From Alphaproteobacteria bacterium (GTDB lineage Bacteria; Pseudomonadota; Alphaproteobacteria; Rhizobiales; Beijerinckiaceae), in assembly GCA_016869435.1 (NCBI GenBank), contig VGEB01000002.1, forward strand, positions 16,310 to 80,309: DNA of 64,000 bases, read 5' to 3'. Both the position numbers and the translations under genes were made by a program. The notes under the pieces are model-generated. The model ran no database searches. It was not told the DNA's origin and saw only the letters and a list, made by a program, of their open reading frames with translations. This document shows, in pieces, positions 9,138 to 19,325 of this stretch (the stretch's first letter is position 1; every line of letters starts with the position of its first letter).

Positions 9138-9448
9138 GCTGGACTGGCGTTCACTTGTGCGCGTAAACACAGCAAGCGAACGCTCCCTGAATGAACATTG
9201 CCGCTGGTGCGGCAGGCGGCGGCTGCGGCTGGGTCATGAAGGCCCCACATCGCAACGTCTAAGCGGCGGCGCTTGGTTCGTGATCTCCCGGCCTGCTTGC
9301 GCGAATATTATGCGCGAGGCGGGGCCTCACATGTCCGTGATGGGTGAGCCGCTTGATCTGGTCGATTCTCATCGGTTCAATTCGCGGTCGCCGGGCGCTT
9401 AGGGGCGCTATCCGCCCCCTATCCTCCCTCCCCCCACGGTGACTGCCG
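9138..9448. other. 311-bp gap, no gene seen
   Basis: Between the marR promoter and the L,D-transpeptidase gene I find no supportable ORF; the 234-aa plus-strand track ORF crossing it is mostly antisense to marR. A hairpin, TAGGGGCG then CGCCCCCTA (about 9400-9422), lies downstream of the transpeptidase stop and could be its terminator, but no T-run follows on either strand. Confidence 0.5.
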
Positions 9449-9976
9449 TTACGGCGTCATCACCACGGTGGCGCCGACCGTGACGCGGTCATAAAGATCG
9501 ACGATATCCTCGTTGAGCATGCGGATGCAGCCATAGGAGGCGGCGGAGCCGATCGACTTGCGCATCTTGTCTGTGGTGCCGTGGATCGCGACCTGACCCT
9601 CGCTGAGCGTCATGGCCCGCGCGCCCATCGGATTGTTCGGAGCGCCGCCCGGGATCACTTCGGGCAGTTCCGGATGGTCATGCTTCACGTCTTCGGGCGG
9701 CGTCCAGTCGGGCGCAACATATTTGGCGCTGACCTGCACGACGCCGGTCCATTCCTTGCCGGCCTTCGGCACCGCCACCTTGTAAGCGATCGCGTCATCC
9801 TGATCGACGATGAGATACAGCTTGCGCTCATGCTCGCTGACGACGATCGAGCCGGGATCGAACTCCGAATGATAGTGCACGAATTCGCGGGCGGCGGCGG
9901 CCTGGGGCGCCGAGGCGGCGCCGATGAGGGCGGCGGCGAAAGCGATCTGAGCGATCCTGGAAGTATGGCGTTTCAT
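9449..9976 (-). CDS. L,D-transpeptidase (YkuD domain), secreted
   Basis: A periplasmic enzyme that makes 3-3 peptidoglycan cross-links or attaches proteins to peptidoglycan. From ATG 9976 the 175-residue protein begins with a signal peptide (MKRHTSRIAQIAFAAALIGAASAPQAAAA). The YkuD catalytic region is complete: APNNPMGARAMTL, the histidine in VAIHGT, and the cysteine in SYGCIRMLNEDIVDLYDRV. The longer track start adds 26 residues in front of a normal signal peptide and is less likely. It is one of three L,D-transpeptidases in this window. Confidence 0.93.
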   Translation of the reverse strand: MKRHTSRIAQIAFAAALIGAASAPQAAAAREFVHYHSEFDPGSIVVSEHERKLYLIVDQDDAIAYKVAVPKAGKEWTGVVQVSAKYVAPDWTPPEDVKHDHPELPEVIPGGAPNNPMGARAMTLSEGQVAIHGTTDKMRKSIGSAASYGCIRMLNEDIVDLYDRVTVGATVVMTP

Positions 9977-10136
9977 GTTCTTGCGCTCGATGTTCGGTGT
10001 CTCGATGAGCGCGTTGTAAGAGAGGGCCGGCTCCGATTCCGTGCGGCGGCGCACGCGGGAAAACGGCGCGCCGTCAATCTGACATCGGACTGACTGTTAG
10101 GGGGTTGAATCTCGCTCTGCAGTAAAGCGCCGCGCG

Positions 10137-11234
10137 TTACGCCTTCGGGCGTTCTTTCAAAAATCTAAAAAAAGCAATTCCGAGAAAGCCGACGACGATC
10201 AGCGTGTGCGGCGCAGTGATCGAGAAGTGATACGCCAAGGCCGCGGAAATGGCCCGCTCCGTTTGAACCCCATAGGCGTTGACGAGATAGGCGACGATGC
10301 CGGCCTCGAACAGCCCGAGTCCGGCGGGGCTTGCCGGAACGGCGATCGCCAGCGCGCCGATGACCAGCAGCGTCACCGCGTGGACAAGCGTGAAATCGAT
10401 TTCGGGCAGCAGGGTTCTGAAGGCGACGTAGACCAGGCAGACGTTGGTCATCCAGATCGAAGCGGTGAAGAAGGCGGTTCGCGCCGCGCGGTGGCGGGCG
10501 ACCAGTCGGTCGGCCTGTTGGAGAAATACGTCGAGTCGCAGAGCTCTGACGAAGCCCCAATCCGGGAGCCTCGAAGCGACGCCTTTCCGCCGCAACGCGA
10601 AAAGGCCTGCGAAGATCATCGCGACGATCATCGCGGCAGGGATCAGCATGCGTGGGTCGACCAGGCTCGAATCCGCGCTCGCCAAGATCAGCAGCGAGAG
10701 GATGACGATCGCGGTGATGTCGTAGAGTTTTTCCAGCAGGACAGCGGCGCTGATGCCGCCGATCGCATAATCGAAATAGGAGTGTCCGAAATAGATTTTC
10801 ACGCCTTCGCCGGCTCGAAACGGAATGAGGCTGTTGAAGGTGAAACCCATCGTGGCGATCAGAAAACCAGGAAGGAGTCGCCCCTCAAGCAGCGTCGACA
10901 GACGCGACCCGTAAAACAGCAGGACGAACACATTCATCGTCATTGCGATCAGGATCGCGTTGAGCGGGATTTGCTTCAGCTGCGACGTCAGGCCGGCAAA
11001 TTCGATATTGCGGTAGAGCCAGTACGAAATGAACGCGAAAAAGCAGGCGTTCAAAGCGAGAACGACATATCCGCCGCGCAGAGAAAGATATTTTCCTGCG
11101 CCGCCTGCAAGCCGCGGTCCGGAGGCTGCGGGCGAAGGCCAAGGGGAGCCGGCCGGCGAGGCGATTGCCCGCGATCGGAACGCGCGCGTCAAGGGCGTGG
11201 GTCGAAGTCGATCGTCTTCAACGCTCATGGCCAT
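10137..11234 (-). CDS. flippase-like (UPF0104/YbhN-type) integral membrane protein
   Basis: A 365-residue multi-pass protein related to the lysylphosphatidylglycerol synthase transmembrane region (UPF0104). About eight hydrophobic segments are visible, e.g. YVVLALNACFFAFISYWLY and LLVIGALAIAVPASPAGLGLFEAGIVAYL. The family motifs GFTFNSLIPFRAGEGVKIYF and PASPAGLGLFEAG are present. The first ~45 residues are polar and proline-rich, and ATG 11228 (MSVEDD) is an equally good start. The substrate is unknown; members move or modify lipids. It is separated from phaB by a terminator. Confidence 0.8.
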   Translation of the reverse strand: MAMSVEDDRLRPTPLTRAFRSRAIASPAGSPWPSPAASGPRLAGGAGKYLSLRGGYVVLALNACFFAFISYWLYRNIEFAGLTSQLKQIPLNAILIAMTMNVFVLLFYGSRLSTLLEGRLLPGFLIATMGFTFNSLIPFRAGEGVKIYFGHSYFDYAIGGISAAVLLEKLYDITAIVILSLLILASADSSLVDPRMLIPAAMIVAMIFAGLFALRRKGVASRLPDWGFVRALRLDVFLQQADRLVARHRAARTAFFTASIWMTNVCLVYVAFRTLLPEIDFTLVHAVTLLVIGALAIAVPASPAGLGLFEAGIVAYLVNAYGVQTERAISAALAYHFSITAPHTLIVVGFLGIAFFRFLKERPKA

Positions 11235-11276
11235 CTCGCTGCGGCGGCGCGGATTCGGGCGTCGCCTTCGAAGCGG

Positions 11277-11309
11277 AAAAATGGCCGGCGCGTGACAAAC
11301 GCCCGGCCA
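11277..11309 (-). terminator. intrinsic terminator of the phaA-phaB unit
   Basis: Read on the minus strand, TGGCCGGGCG pairs with CGCCGGCCA (one bulged base) across a 9-nt loop and is followed directly by TTTTT. It lies 28 bp after the phaB stop and separates the PHB genes from the flippase-like gene. Confidence 0.7.
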
Positions 11310-11336
11310 ATTCTCTCGCTCTATAACACTATCCGC

Positions 11337-12062
11337 TTAAGTCAGATACTGGCCGCCGTTGACGGTCAACGTGGAGCCGGTGATGAAGCCCGCGTCATCG
11401 GCGGCGAGAAACACCACGGCGCGCGCGATCTCTTCCGGCTCGCCGAGACGGCCGACCGCGATATAGGGAATGATGTGCTTGTCGAGCACGTCCTGCGGAA
11501 CGGCTTTCACCATCTCGGTGGCGATATAGCCTGGCGCGATGGCGTTGACCGTGATGCCCTTTGACGCGCTCTCCTGCGCCAGCGCCTTCACGAAGCCGAT
11601 GTCGCCGGCCTTGGAGGCGGAGTAGTTGGTCTGGCCCGCCTGTCCCTTCTGGCCGTTGATCGACGAAATGACGATGATGCGGCCGAAGCCGCGATCGCGC
11701 ATGCCGTTAATGACCGGGCGCGTGACGTTAAAGAGCGAATTGAGATTGGTGTTGATCACAGCCTGCCATTGGGCAAGGTCCATCTTGTGGAACAGACGGT
11801 CCTTGGTGATGCCGGCGTTGTTGACGAGAATTTCGACTTGGCCGAGGTCCTTCTCGATCTGAGCGAGTCCGGCTGCGCAGGCGTCGTAGTCCGCAACGTC
11901 GAACTTATAGACGGGAATGCCAGTCTCCGCCTTGAACTTATTGGCGGCTTCGTCATTGCCGGCGTAGGTGGCCGCGACAGTGTAGCCCGCCGCTTTCAGC
12001 GCCTTGGAAATCGCTTCGCCAATGCCGCGCGTGCCGCCTGTCACAACTGCAGTTCTTGCCAT
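11337..12062 (-). CDS. phaB: acetoacetyl-CoA reductase
   Basis: NADPH-dependent reduction of acetoacetyl-CoA to (R)-3-hydroxybutyryl-CoA, the second step of polyhydroxybutyrate synthesis in the cytoplasm. A 241-residue short-chain dehydrogenase with the cofactor motif [12 protein letters not shown], the NNAGITKD motif, the catalytic serine in [14 protein letters not shown] and YSASKAG with catalytic Tyr and Lys. The C-terminus [10 protein letters not shown] is typical of PhaB. The start has a good ribosome binding site (GGAGGAGACC). phaA lies 115 bp upstream on the same strand. Confidence 0.97.
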   Translation of the reverse strand: MARTAVVTGGTRGIGEAISKALKAAGYTVAATYAGNDEAANKFKAETGIPVYKFDVADYDACAAGLAQIEKDLGQVEILVNNAGITKDRLFHKMDLAQWQAVINTNLNSLFNVTRPVINGMRDRGFGRIIVISSINGQKGQAGQTNYSASKAGDIGFVKALAQESASKGITVNAIAPGYIATEMVKAVPQDVLDKHIIPYIAVGRLGEPEEIARAVVFLAADDAGFITGSTLTVNGGQYLT

Positions 12063-12097
12063 TAAAGAGGTCTCCTCCTGAATCGATTACGCTTGTA

Positions 12098-12176
12098 TCG
12101 GCAGTCGGCAGTCGTGAGTGGGCAGTAGGAGAATATCGCAGCCCGACTGCCTATTGCCTATTGCCGACTGCCTATG
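12098..12176. repeat. short degenerate repeat between phaA and phaB
   Basis: The gap holds repeated GGCAGTCG/GGCAGTAG units at the left and their inverted copies (CGACTGCC, CTATTGCC) at the right, so the transcript can fold into a hairpin between the two cistrons. This GCAGTC-type repeat looks like a dispersed element rather than a gene part. A role in differential phaA/phaB expression is possible but inferred. Confidence 0.6.
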
Positions 12177-12177
12177 A

Positions 12178-13350
<1,173 letters not shown>

Positions 13351-13592
13351 CTGTCGCTCTCCTCAAAGAATAGTCCAACCGCCCGACCGCCTTGGCCGGC
13401 CAGGGGGCGAATTGTCGGTCTTTCGCGCTTGCGGTGGGCAAGCCGGGGCCCGTTTTGCACGGAATCGGGTGGTCGCGAAAGGCTTTCGGCACGAAAATAT
13501 TGCCGCAGGCGCCAATTTGCGCGTATCGTTCGAGCTAGGCGACTGAATTTAGGCGGACGGCGGACGTGCGGCGAGGGGAGCGTGTCAGGCGT

Positions 13593-14213
13593 ATGGCGAC
13601 CGAGAAGAAACCCACGACCATCAAAAAATACGCCAATCGTCGACTCTACGACACCGGAACGAGTACTTATGTGACGCTCGAAGATCTCGCGGCGATGGTC
13701 AAGCGCGGCGAGGATTTCGTCGTATGCGATGCAAAAACCGGTGAGGACATCACCCGCCCCGTACTCACCCAGATTATATTCGAGCAGGAGGGGAAGGAGG
13801 GGCAGAGCCTGCTGCCGATCGCCTTCCTGCGCCAGCTCATCCGCTTTTACGGCGATTCGATGCAGATGCTCGTGCCGAGCTATCTCGAATTTTCGATCGA
13901 CAAGCTCACCAAGGAACAACAGAAATTTCGCGACCAATTCGCCTCGGCGCTCGGCGTCGGCGCCGGTCCCTTTGCCGAGCCGACCCGCGCCGCCTTCCAG
14001 TCGCTCGAAGAGCAGGCCCGCAAGAACATGGCTGTGTTCCGTCAGGCGCTGACCATGTTCAACCCCTTCGGCGTGCCGACGGAAGGCATGATGACCACCG
14101 GGCCGGCGGTCGATGAGCATGAGGCGGGCGCGCGCAAGGAAGGCGGCGACGTCGCCGATTTGAAGCGCCAGCTCGACGAGTTGAACAAGCGCATCGATAA
14201 TCTGTCGAAGTAA
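13593..14213 (+). CDS. phaR: polyhydroxyalkanoate synthesis regulator PhaR
   Basis: A DNA- and granule-binding repressor that couples phasin expression to the amount of PHB. The N-terminal PHB/PHA regulator domain is clear (IKKYANRRLYDTGTSTYVTLEDLAAMVKRGEDFVV), followed by ITRPVLTQIIFEQE and the PHB-associated middle part. The C-terminus (DLKRQLDELNKRIDNLSK) looks like a short coiled coil. I prefer ATG 13593 (MATEKKPTT) to the GTG at 13566. It is divergent from phaA with 242 bp between them, where its operator could lie. Confidence 0.95.
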   Translation: MATEKKPTTIKKYANRRLYDTGTSTYVTLEDLAAMVKRGEDFVVCDAKTGEDITRPVLTQIIFEQEGKEGQSLLPIAFLRQLIRFYGDSMQMLVPSYLEFSIDKLTKEQQKFRDQFASALGVGAGPFAEPTRAAFQSLEEQARKNMAVFRQALTMFNPFGVPTEGMMTTGPAVDEHEAGARKEGGDVADLKRQLDELNKRIDNLSK

Positions 14214-14245
14214 GGGTTAGGCGTTCTGCATAACGCGGGGTTCTT

Positions 14246-14376
14246 CCTTCTCCTGCTTGCGGGAGAAGGTGTCGCGCGAAGGCGCGACGGATGAGGGCCA
14301 ACGTTGTTCAGAAAATTGCAATGCCCTCACCCGACCCGGCTTCGCCGGGCCACCCTCTCCCGCGAGCGGGAGAGGG
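14246..14376. repeat. paired inverted dispersed repeats between phaR and ychF
   Basis: Two copies of a CCTTCTCC-CGC-GGGAGAAGG type element face each other: the left one reads CCTTCTCCTGCTTGCGGGAG and then GGATGAGGG; the right one starts CCCTCACCCGACCCGG and ends CGAGCGGGAGAGGG. Each carries its own hairpin. Such elements are common between convergent genes in Rhizobiales and may act as bidirectional terminators here. Confidence 0.65.
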
Positions 14377-14393
14377 AGAGACGCCCCGCGGAT

Positions 14394-15491
14394 TTACGTA
14401 TTAAATCTGAAATGCATCACGTCGCCGTCGGCGACCACATATTCCTTGCCTTCGAGCCTTAAGCGCCCGGCGTCGCGGGCGCCGGATTCGCCTTTATTCG
14501 TGACGTAATCGTCATAGGCGATCGTCTCGGCGCGAATGAAGCCTTTTTCGAAATCGGTGTGGATCACGCCGGCCGCCTGCGGGGCGCGCACGCCTTTCTC
14601 GATGGTCCAGGCGCGCGCCTCCTTCGGGCCGACGGTAAAATAGGTGATGAGATGCAGAAGGTCATAGCCGGCGCGGATGACGCGATTGAGCCCTGGCTCG
14701 GTCAGGCCGACGGCTTCGAGATAATCCTTCTGCTCGTCGGCCGGCAGCACCGCGATTTCGCTTTCGATCTTCGCCGAAACGACGACCGAGGCGGCGTCTT
14801 CCTCCGCCGCGCGCGTGGCGACTTTCGCCGAATGGGCATTGCCTTCGGCCGCTGACGCCTCTTCGACGTTGCAGACGTAAAGCACGGGCTTCGACGACAG
14901 GAGCCCAAGGCCCGCGAAGTCGGCGCGCTCGTCGTCGCTGACCTTGGCGAGGCGGGCGGGCTTGCCCTCGCGCAGCAAGACGAGACAGCGATTCATCAGA
15001 TCGACGAGCTCTTTGGCCTCCTTGTCGCCGCCCTTCGCCTTTTTCTCCATTGCGACGACGCGCTTCTCGAGACTTTCGAGATCGGCCAGCATCAGCTCGG
15101 TCTCGATCGTCTCGATGTCGCGGATCGGATCGACGGCGCCCTCGACATGAGTCACGTCGCCGTCCTCGAAACAGCGCACGACATGGGCGATGGCGTCGCA
15201 TTCGCGAATATTGGCGAGGAACTGATTGCCGAGCCCTTCGCCCTTGGAGGCGCCGCGCACGAGGCCGGCGATGTCGACGAAGGTCAGCCGGGTCGGAATG
15301 ATTTCTTTCGAGCCGGCGATCTTGGCCAGCGCTTCGAGTCTCGGATCAGGAACGGCGACTTCGCCGACATTGGGCTCGATCGTGCAGAAGGGGTAATTCG
15401 CGGCCTGCGCCGCGGCAGTCTGCGTGAGCGCATTGAAGAGGGTCGACTTGCCGACGTTCGGCAGGCCGACGATGCCACATTTGAAGCCCAT
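14394..15491 (-). CDS. ychF: redox-regulated ATPase YchF
   Basis: An Obg-family P-loop NTPase that prefers ATP and associates with ribosomes. The P-loop is GLPNVGKSTLFNAL, G3 is DIAGLVRGASKGEGLGNQFL, the G4 position reads NVEE (typical of the ATP-preferring YchF group), and the TGS domain ends the protein (FTVGPKEARAWTIEKG, GVIHTDFEKGFIRAE, VADGDVMHFRFNT). With ATG 15491 (MGFKCGIVG) the length is 365 residues, as in the family; the track start adds 21 residues of unlikely sequence. Confidence 0.97.
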   Translation of the reverse strand: MGFKCGIVGLPNVGKSTLFNALTQTAAAQAANYPFCTIEPNVGEVAVPDPRLEALAKIAGSKEIIPTRLTFVDIAGLVRGASKGEGLGNQFLANIRECDAIAHVVRCFEDGDVTHVEGAVDPIRDIETIETELMLADLESLEKRVVAMEKKAKGGDKEAKELVDLMNRCLVLLREGKPARLAKVSDDERADFAGLGLLSSKPVLYVCNVEEASAAEGNAHSAKVATRAAEEDAASVVVSAKIESEIAVLPADEQKDYLEAVGLTEPGLNRVIRAGYDLLHLITYFTVGPKEARAWTIEKGVRAPQAAGVIHTDFEKGFIRAETIAYDDYVTNKGESGARDAGRLRLEGKEYVVADGDVMHFRFNT

Positions 15492-15545
15492 TTCCGTCCC
15501 GGTTTTCGATTGCGCGTTGCGGCGCGGTATGCGGGGCGGCGCGGG

Positions 15546-15574
15546 AAAAGGCAAGGGGGACGCGTGGTCCCCCT
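15546..15574 (-). terminator. terminator of the di-haem cytochrome gene
   Basis: AGGGGGAC and GTCCCCCT form a perfect 8-bp stem with a 5-nt loop, followed on the minus strand by TGCCTTTTCCC. It lies 32 bp after the cytochrome gene stop and ahead of ychF on the same strand. Confidence 0.6.
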
Positions 15575-15605
15575 CGTCTGCATGCCGCGACAGTCGGCGC
15601 GCGGC

Positions 15606-17390
15606 CTAGAGGCTCTTCAAATATTCGAGAAGCGCCTTCTTATCGCTCTCGGGGAGCGATGTTCCGAAGTCGTGCCCGCAACGGCTATTGCCGGACGCGT
15701 CGCGACTCTTCGGATCGCAACTGGCGGTGGTGGTATATGTATAATCGAACCTCGTCTGATCCTTGGCGAGACCGACATTTTCGATGTCATAAGCTGGACC
15801 GACCTTGAACGAAGGCGGACGGTCAGCGGGCTTTTTCAAGAGATCGGCGAGCGTTGGCACTGATCCGTTGTGCAGATAGGGCGCCGCCGCCCAAATGCCT
15901 TCCATGACGCGCGCCTCATAGGCCGGCGGCACCTTTTGATCCGGGTCTCGGTAAAGCTCAGCCAGGCTTTTCTTGATGACGCCGACAAAATTCTCCTTCA
16001 ACGCCTGCGACGTAGCCTCAGGCTGGCCGGCCTGAGTTTCCAGGCACTCGCGCAGCAGGGGTTCGTACAAGCGAATGTCTTTGAAATGTATCGGCGCGCG
16101 AAGAATCGATTGGACGACCGCCACGGTCAAAATATTGAACAGCTTTTCATCCTTGCCCTTCAGTCTTTGGGTGAAAGGAGGTTTTGGGATCAGCTGATTC
16201 TCAAGCACGCCGCTATTGCCGACGCGGCCGAGAACGCCGTATTCCGCAACGTCCGTTCCGACGTCCTTTATCGGCGTTTTCCACGTGAATTTCGCGCACA
16301 ACCGCTTGGCGGCGTCCTTGGTGTTGATCTCGTGACAGTTCGCCCCGCATTCGCGGTCGTAGATTTTCTTGCCGGCGTCGGCGAGGCCTTTGTCGATAGA
16401 CCACTGCCATTTCGGCGGCTCGATTTTGCGGACGAGCGTTTCGAGACGCATCAGGCCCGGCATATTGAGCGACGAGCCGTCAAGATATTCCACGCCGTCC
16501 GGAAACCAACGATCCTTGCGGGGATGAAAGACGCCGAAGACGCCATAAACCTCGCCGACGTTGCGCGCGAGGCCAAGAATGTCGTCGCCATTTTCCGCAA
16601 ATCCCGGCCACTGCGTCATGTCCTGAACAGGCGCATTCCAAATGAAAGGATAGCGGACCGGCGCGTTGGCTCTTTTTATGTTCTCTTTGATGATGTGATC
16701 GGGGCCGGTCCCGATATCCAATCCTGAGACGCGGTTGAAGATCATCGACACCGCGTCGAGGCGGCCGACGCCCCATCCTGCCGGCGGCAGGGACTCTTTC
16801 ATCAGCGTATGATAGGGCGTGAACCAGTCAGCTGCCTGCTTGTGCAAGAGCTTGCGTTCCTGGTCCGTCGCATTCGGACCCAGCACCTGCTTGGCGAATT
16901 CAGCGAATGTCGGCGTGTCGTTCAAGGCCTTGTCGACGGAGGCGTCGACGTCTGCAAAGAATTTCTGAATGTCGACGATGGCAGGGCCGCCGTCGACGCG
17001 CCAGGACACATTGCCCACGTCGATCTGGCGCGTATGGCACGCGGCGCATGTCATGCTGAGCGTATCGACGCCTCCTTCCGAGGCGACAAGAAACCCGACA
17101 GGGAGGCCATCCGCGTTATCCGGATTGGGCAGGTAGCCGTAGCGTGTCATGCCATCGTCAAGAAAATGGGAGCCGTCCGAGCGCTTGAGCGCTTTGAACC
17201 AGTCGAGCGGTATGATGCGCGCGCCCTGGTCGAGACTGTAGAACTCTCGACGCTCGGCGGGCGTCCAATGAGCGCCCTGATCAGAATATTTCAGTTCGGC
17301 GGCTGACGAAGAGTTTGCCGCCGCAAGCGCCAACAGCGCAGCGGCCGCGACGCGCGCTTTCAACGGCGCGCGCAATGATTTTGCAATCAT
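15606..17390 (-). CDS. secreted di-haem c-type cytochrome (RoxA/cytochrome c peroxidase-like)
   Basis: A 594-residue exported cytochrome. From ATG 17390 (GGAGG 4 bp upstream) a signal peptide runs to SSSAAEL. The first haem site is canonical, CAACH at about residues 115-119, followed by the segment QIDVGNVSWRVDGGPAIVDIQKFF. The second lies near residue 348 and reads CGANCH, that is CXXXCH with three residues between the cysteines. The C-terminal part has GIWAAAPYLHNGSVPTLADLL, typical of the RoxA-like/di-haem peroxidase group. The function is unknown; family members include rubber oxygenases and uncharacterised peroxidase-like proteins. Confidence 0.8.
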   Translation of the reverse strand: MIAKSLRAPLKARVAAAALLALAAANSSSAAELKYSDQGAHWTPAERREFYSLDQGARIIPLDWFKALKRSDGSHFLDDGMTRYGYLPNPDNADGLPVGFLVASEGGVDTLSMTCAACHTRQIDVGNVSWRVDGGPAIVDIQKFFADVDASVDKALNDTPTFAEFAKQVLGPNATDQERKLLHKQAADWFTPYHTLMKESLPPAGWGVGRLDAVSMIFNRVSGLDIGTGPDHIIKENIKRANAPVRYPFIWNAPVQDMTQWPGFAENGDDILGLARNVGEVYGVFGVFHPRKDRWFPDGVEYLDGSSLNMPGLMRLETLVRKIEPPKWQWSIDKGLADAGKKIYDRECGANCHEINTKDAAKRLCAKFTWKTPIKDVGTDVAEYGVLGRVGNSGVLENQLIPKPPFTQRLKGKDEKLFNILTVAVVQSILRAPIHFKDIRLYEPLLRECLETQAGQPEATSQALKENFVGVIKKSLAELYRDPDQKVPPAYEARVMEGIWAAAPYLHNGSVPTLADLLKKPADRPPSFKVGPAYDIENVGLAKDQTRFDYTYTTTASCDPKSRDASGNSRCGHDFGTSLPESDKKALLEYLKSL

Positions 17391-17506
17391 GACTCCTCCA
17401 ATAGAACAGAATATGCGATGCAACTAGAGCACAGGCGCGCGCGTTTCACAATGGGCGCGAAGGGCGCGCCAGTTGTGCGATGCGTTCACGGCCAAGCGAC
17501 ACGAGC

Positions 17507-18883
17507 ATGAAGAGATTCTCCCGGAGCGTTTGCGTGCTGCTTGCGGCGATATTGACGATAGCCGCGATAGACGCGCCACGCGCCGCCGAAACGGCGACGC
17601 CCGAATCGGCGCCTGGTTCGGCGCAATCGCCGTCGCCGCCCGCCGAGGCCGCGCCTTCGACATTGACGCCGTCCGAGGCCGCGCCCTCGACGTCGGCGCC
17701 GCCCCTCGACGCGGCGCCCGCAGCGCCGGGACCGGCGATTCCTGCGTCCGCGCAGACCGCGCGCAAACCAAAGCCAAAACCCGCGCCAGTGCGCGAGACG
17801 GCGCTTTCCGACGACCCCACGCCGGCGTTGCAGCCGCAAACCTTCTTCACGACCGCGAAGGCGGCGGATCGCTACCGGCAGATCGTCGAAGCCGGCGGAT
17901 GGCCGATCGTCGGAGTCTCGCTTCGGCCCGGCGCAAAGGGCCCGGCGGTTTCGGCGCTGCGCCGGCGACTTGCGGCCGAAGACGACAGCGTCGCCGATAC
18001 GACGAAACAGAAGTGGGACGCCGATCTCACGGCGGCGGTGAAGCGCTTCCAGTTTCGCATGGGACTGAAACAAACTGGCGTCGTCGCCGGCGCGACTCTG
18101 CGTGAGCTCGACGTGCCGGCGGAGACCCGCTTCCGTCAGCTTGATTCGACGGCGCGGCGACTCACCGCGCTCGAATTCGCCTTCGGACCGCGTTACATCG
18201 TCGTCAACATTCCGTCGACCGCAGTCGATGCGGTGGAGGATGATCGCGTGACTCGTCGCTACGCCGCGATCGTCGGCGATCTCGAGCATCACTCGCCGGA
18301 GCTGCAGGCGAAAGTCGTCGCGGTCAACATCAATCCGACATGGACGGTTCCGGCGTCGATCGTCAAAAACGAGATCGCGCCGAAAATGTTGAAGGACCCG
18401 ACCTATCTCAAGCGCTCGCATATTCGCGTCCTCAACGCGCATGGCGAAGAAATCGATCCGCGTTCGATCAACTGGGCGGGCGAGCGCGCCGCCCAATACA
18501 CGCTGCGTCAGGATTCGGGCGCGGACAATTCACTGGGATCGATTCGCATCTCGATGCCCAACCGCTATTCCGTCTATATGCATGACACGCCGTCCCGAAA
18601 TCTCTTCGCCAATGATTATCGCTTCCTCTCGCATGGCTGCGTGCGCGTGCAGGGCGTCGTCGATCTCGCCGCCTGGCTGCTCGACGGCGCATCCGGTCCG
18701 CAGATGAGCAAGGATGAGATCAATGAGAAGATCAAATCGGGGGCGCGCGAGGAAGTGCGGCTGACGCAGCATGTGCCGGTGGCGTGGGTCTATATGACCG
18801 GCTGGGCGTCCGCGGATGGCGTCGTGCATTTTCGCGATGACGTCTACCATCTCGACGAAGTCGGCGACGTCGCCGAGCAGTAA
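17507..18883 (+). CDS. L,D-transpeptidase with peptidoglycan-binding domain (YcbB-like)
   Basis: A 458-residue periplasmic L,D-transpeptidase. From ATG 17507 it has a signal peptide (MKRFSRSVCVLLAAILTIAAIDAPRAAE), an Ala/Pro/Ser-rich linker of ~70 residues, a peptidoglycan-binding-like segment (GAKGPAVSALRRRL, AVKRFQFRMGLKQTGVV), and the YkuD catalytic region with YMHDTPSRNLF and SHGCVRVQGVVDLAAWLL (catalytic His and Cys). The layout matches the large YcbB/LdtD type. The track start at 17480 adds nine residues. It ends 2 bp before the convergent GNAT gene. Confidence 0.9.
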   Translation: MKRFSRSVCVLLAAILTIAAIDAPRAAETATPESAPGSAQSPSPPAEAAPSTLTPSEAAPSTSAPPLDAAPAAPGPAIPASAQTARKPKPKPAPVRETALSDDPTPALQPQTFFTTAKAADRYRQIVEAGGWPIVGVSLRPGAKGPAVSALRRRLAAEDDSVADTTKQKWDADLTAAVKRFQFRMGLKQTGVVAGATLRELDVPAETRFRQLDSTARRLTALEFAFGPRYIVVNIPSTAVDAVEDDRVTRRYAAIVGDLEHHSPELQAKVVAVNINPTWTVPASIVKNEIAPKMLKDPTYLKRSHIRVLNAHGEEIDPRSINWAGERAAQYTLRQDSGADNSLGSIRISMPNRYSVYMHDTPSRNLFANDYRFLSHGCVRVQGVVDLAAWLLDGASGPQMSKDEINEKIKSGAREEVRLTQHVPVAWVYMTGWASADGVVHFRDDVYHLDEVGDVAEQ

Positions 18884-18884
18884 G

Positions 18885-19325
18885 CTACAGCGTCAGCCTG
18901 TAGCGCACGAAATTGTCGGCTTGAACGAACCTGTCGTAGAGCCGCCGCGCGGCCTCATTGTTTGCGCGCGTAACCCAGTAGAGCTGCGACCAGCCGCGCG
19001 CGCGTCCAAGATCGATGAGGTCTTGAATGAGCGCGCGCCCCACGCCCTCGCCGCGAATGGTTGGATCGACGAAAAGGTCTTCGAGGTAACAGAGCGGAGA
19101 AGACGTCCAACTGCTTTCATGCAGCACAGAGACGGAGAAGCCGACGACGCGTGCGTCTACTTCGGCGATCCGTCCGATTAAGGAAGATGTCGGATCGAGC
19201 AGACGGCGTAGCGTATTTTCCGTCACTTCGGCCGGCACAGAGGTTTCGTAGAAATCATTGTAGCCGTCCCAGAGCCTTCGCCAGTCTTCGGCGTCCGCAT
19301 CCCGAATGTCCCGCACAAGAGTCAT
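18885..19325 (-). CDS. GNAT family N-acetyltransferase
   Basis: A 146-residue acetyltransferase with LVRDIRDADAEDWRRLWDGYNDFY at the start and the acetyl-CoA loop DPTIRGEGVGRALIQDLIDLGRARG, followed by LYWVTRANNEAARRLYDRF. The true start is ATG 19325, overlapping the permease stop as ATGA; the longer track ORF runs through the permease in another frame. Translational coupling makes it the last gene of the ABC transporter operon. The substrate is unknown; a role on the transported compound is only a possibility. Confidence 0.9.
   Translation of the reverse strand: MTLVRDIRDADAEDWRRLWDGYNDFYETSVPAEVTENTLRRLLDPTSSLIGRIAEVDARVVGFSVSVLHESSWTSSPLCYLEDLFVDPTIRGEGVGRALIQDLIDLGRARGWSQLYWVTRANNEAARRLYDRFVQADNFVRYRLTL

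Noticed and set aside
10206-11564. 452-aa plus-strand ORF
   Set aside because: Antisense to the flippase-like gene and the end of phaB; crosses a terminator; very Arg/Asp-rich composition.
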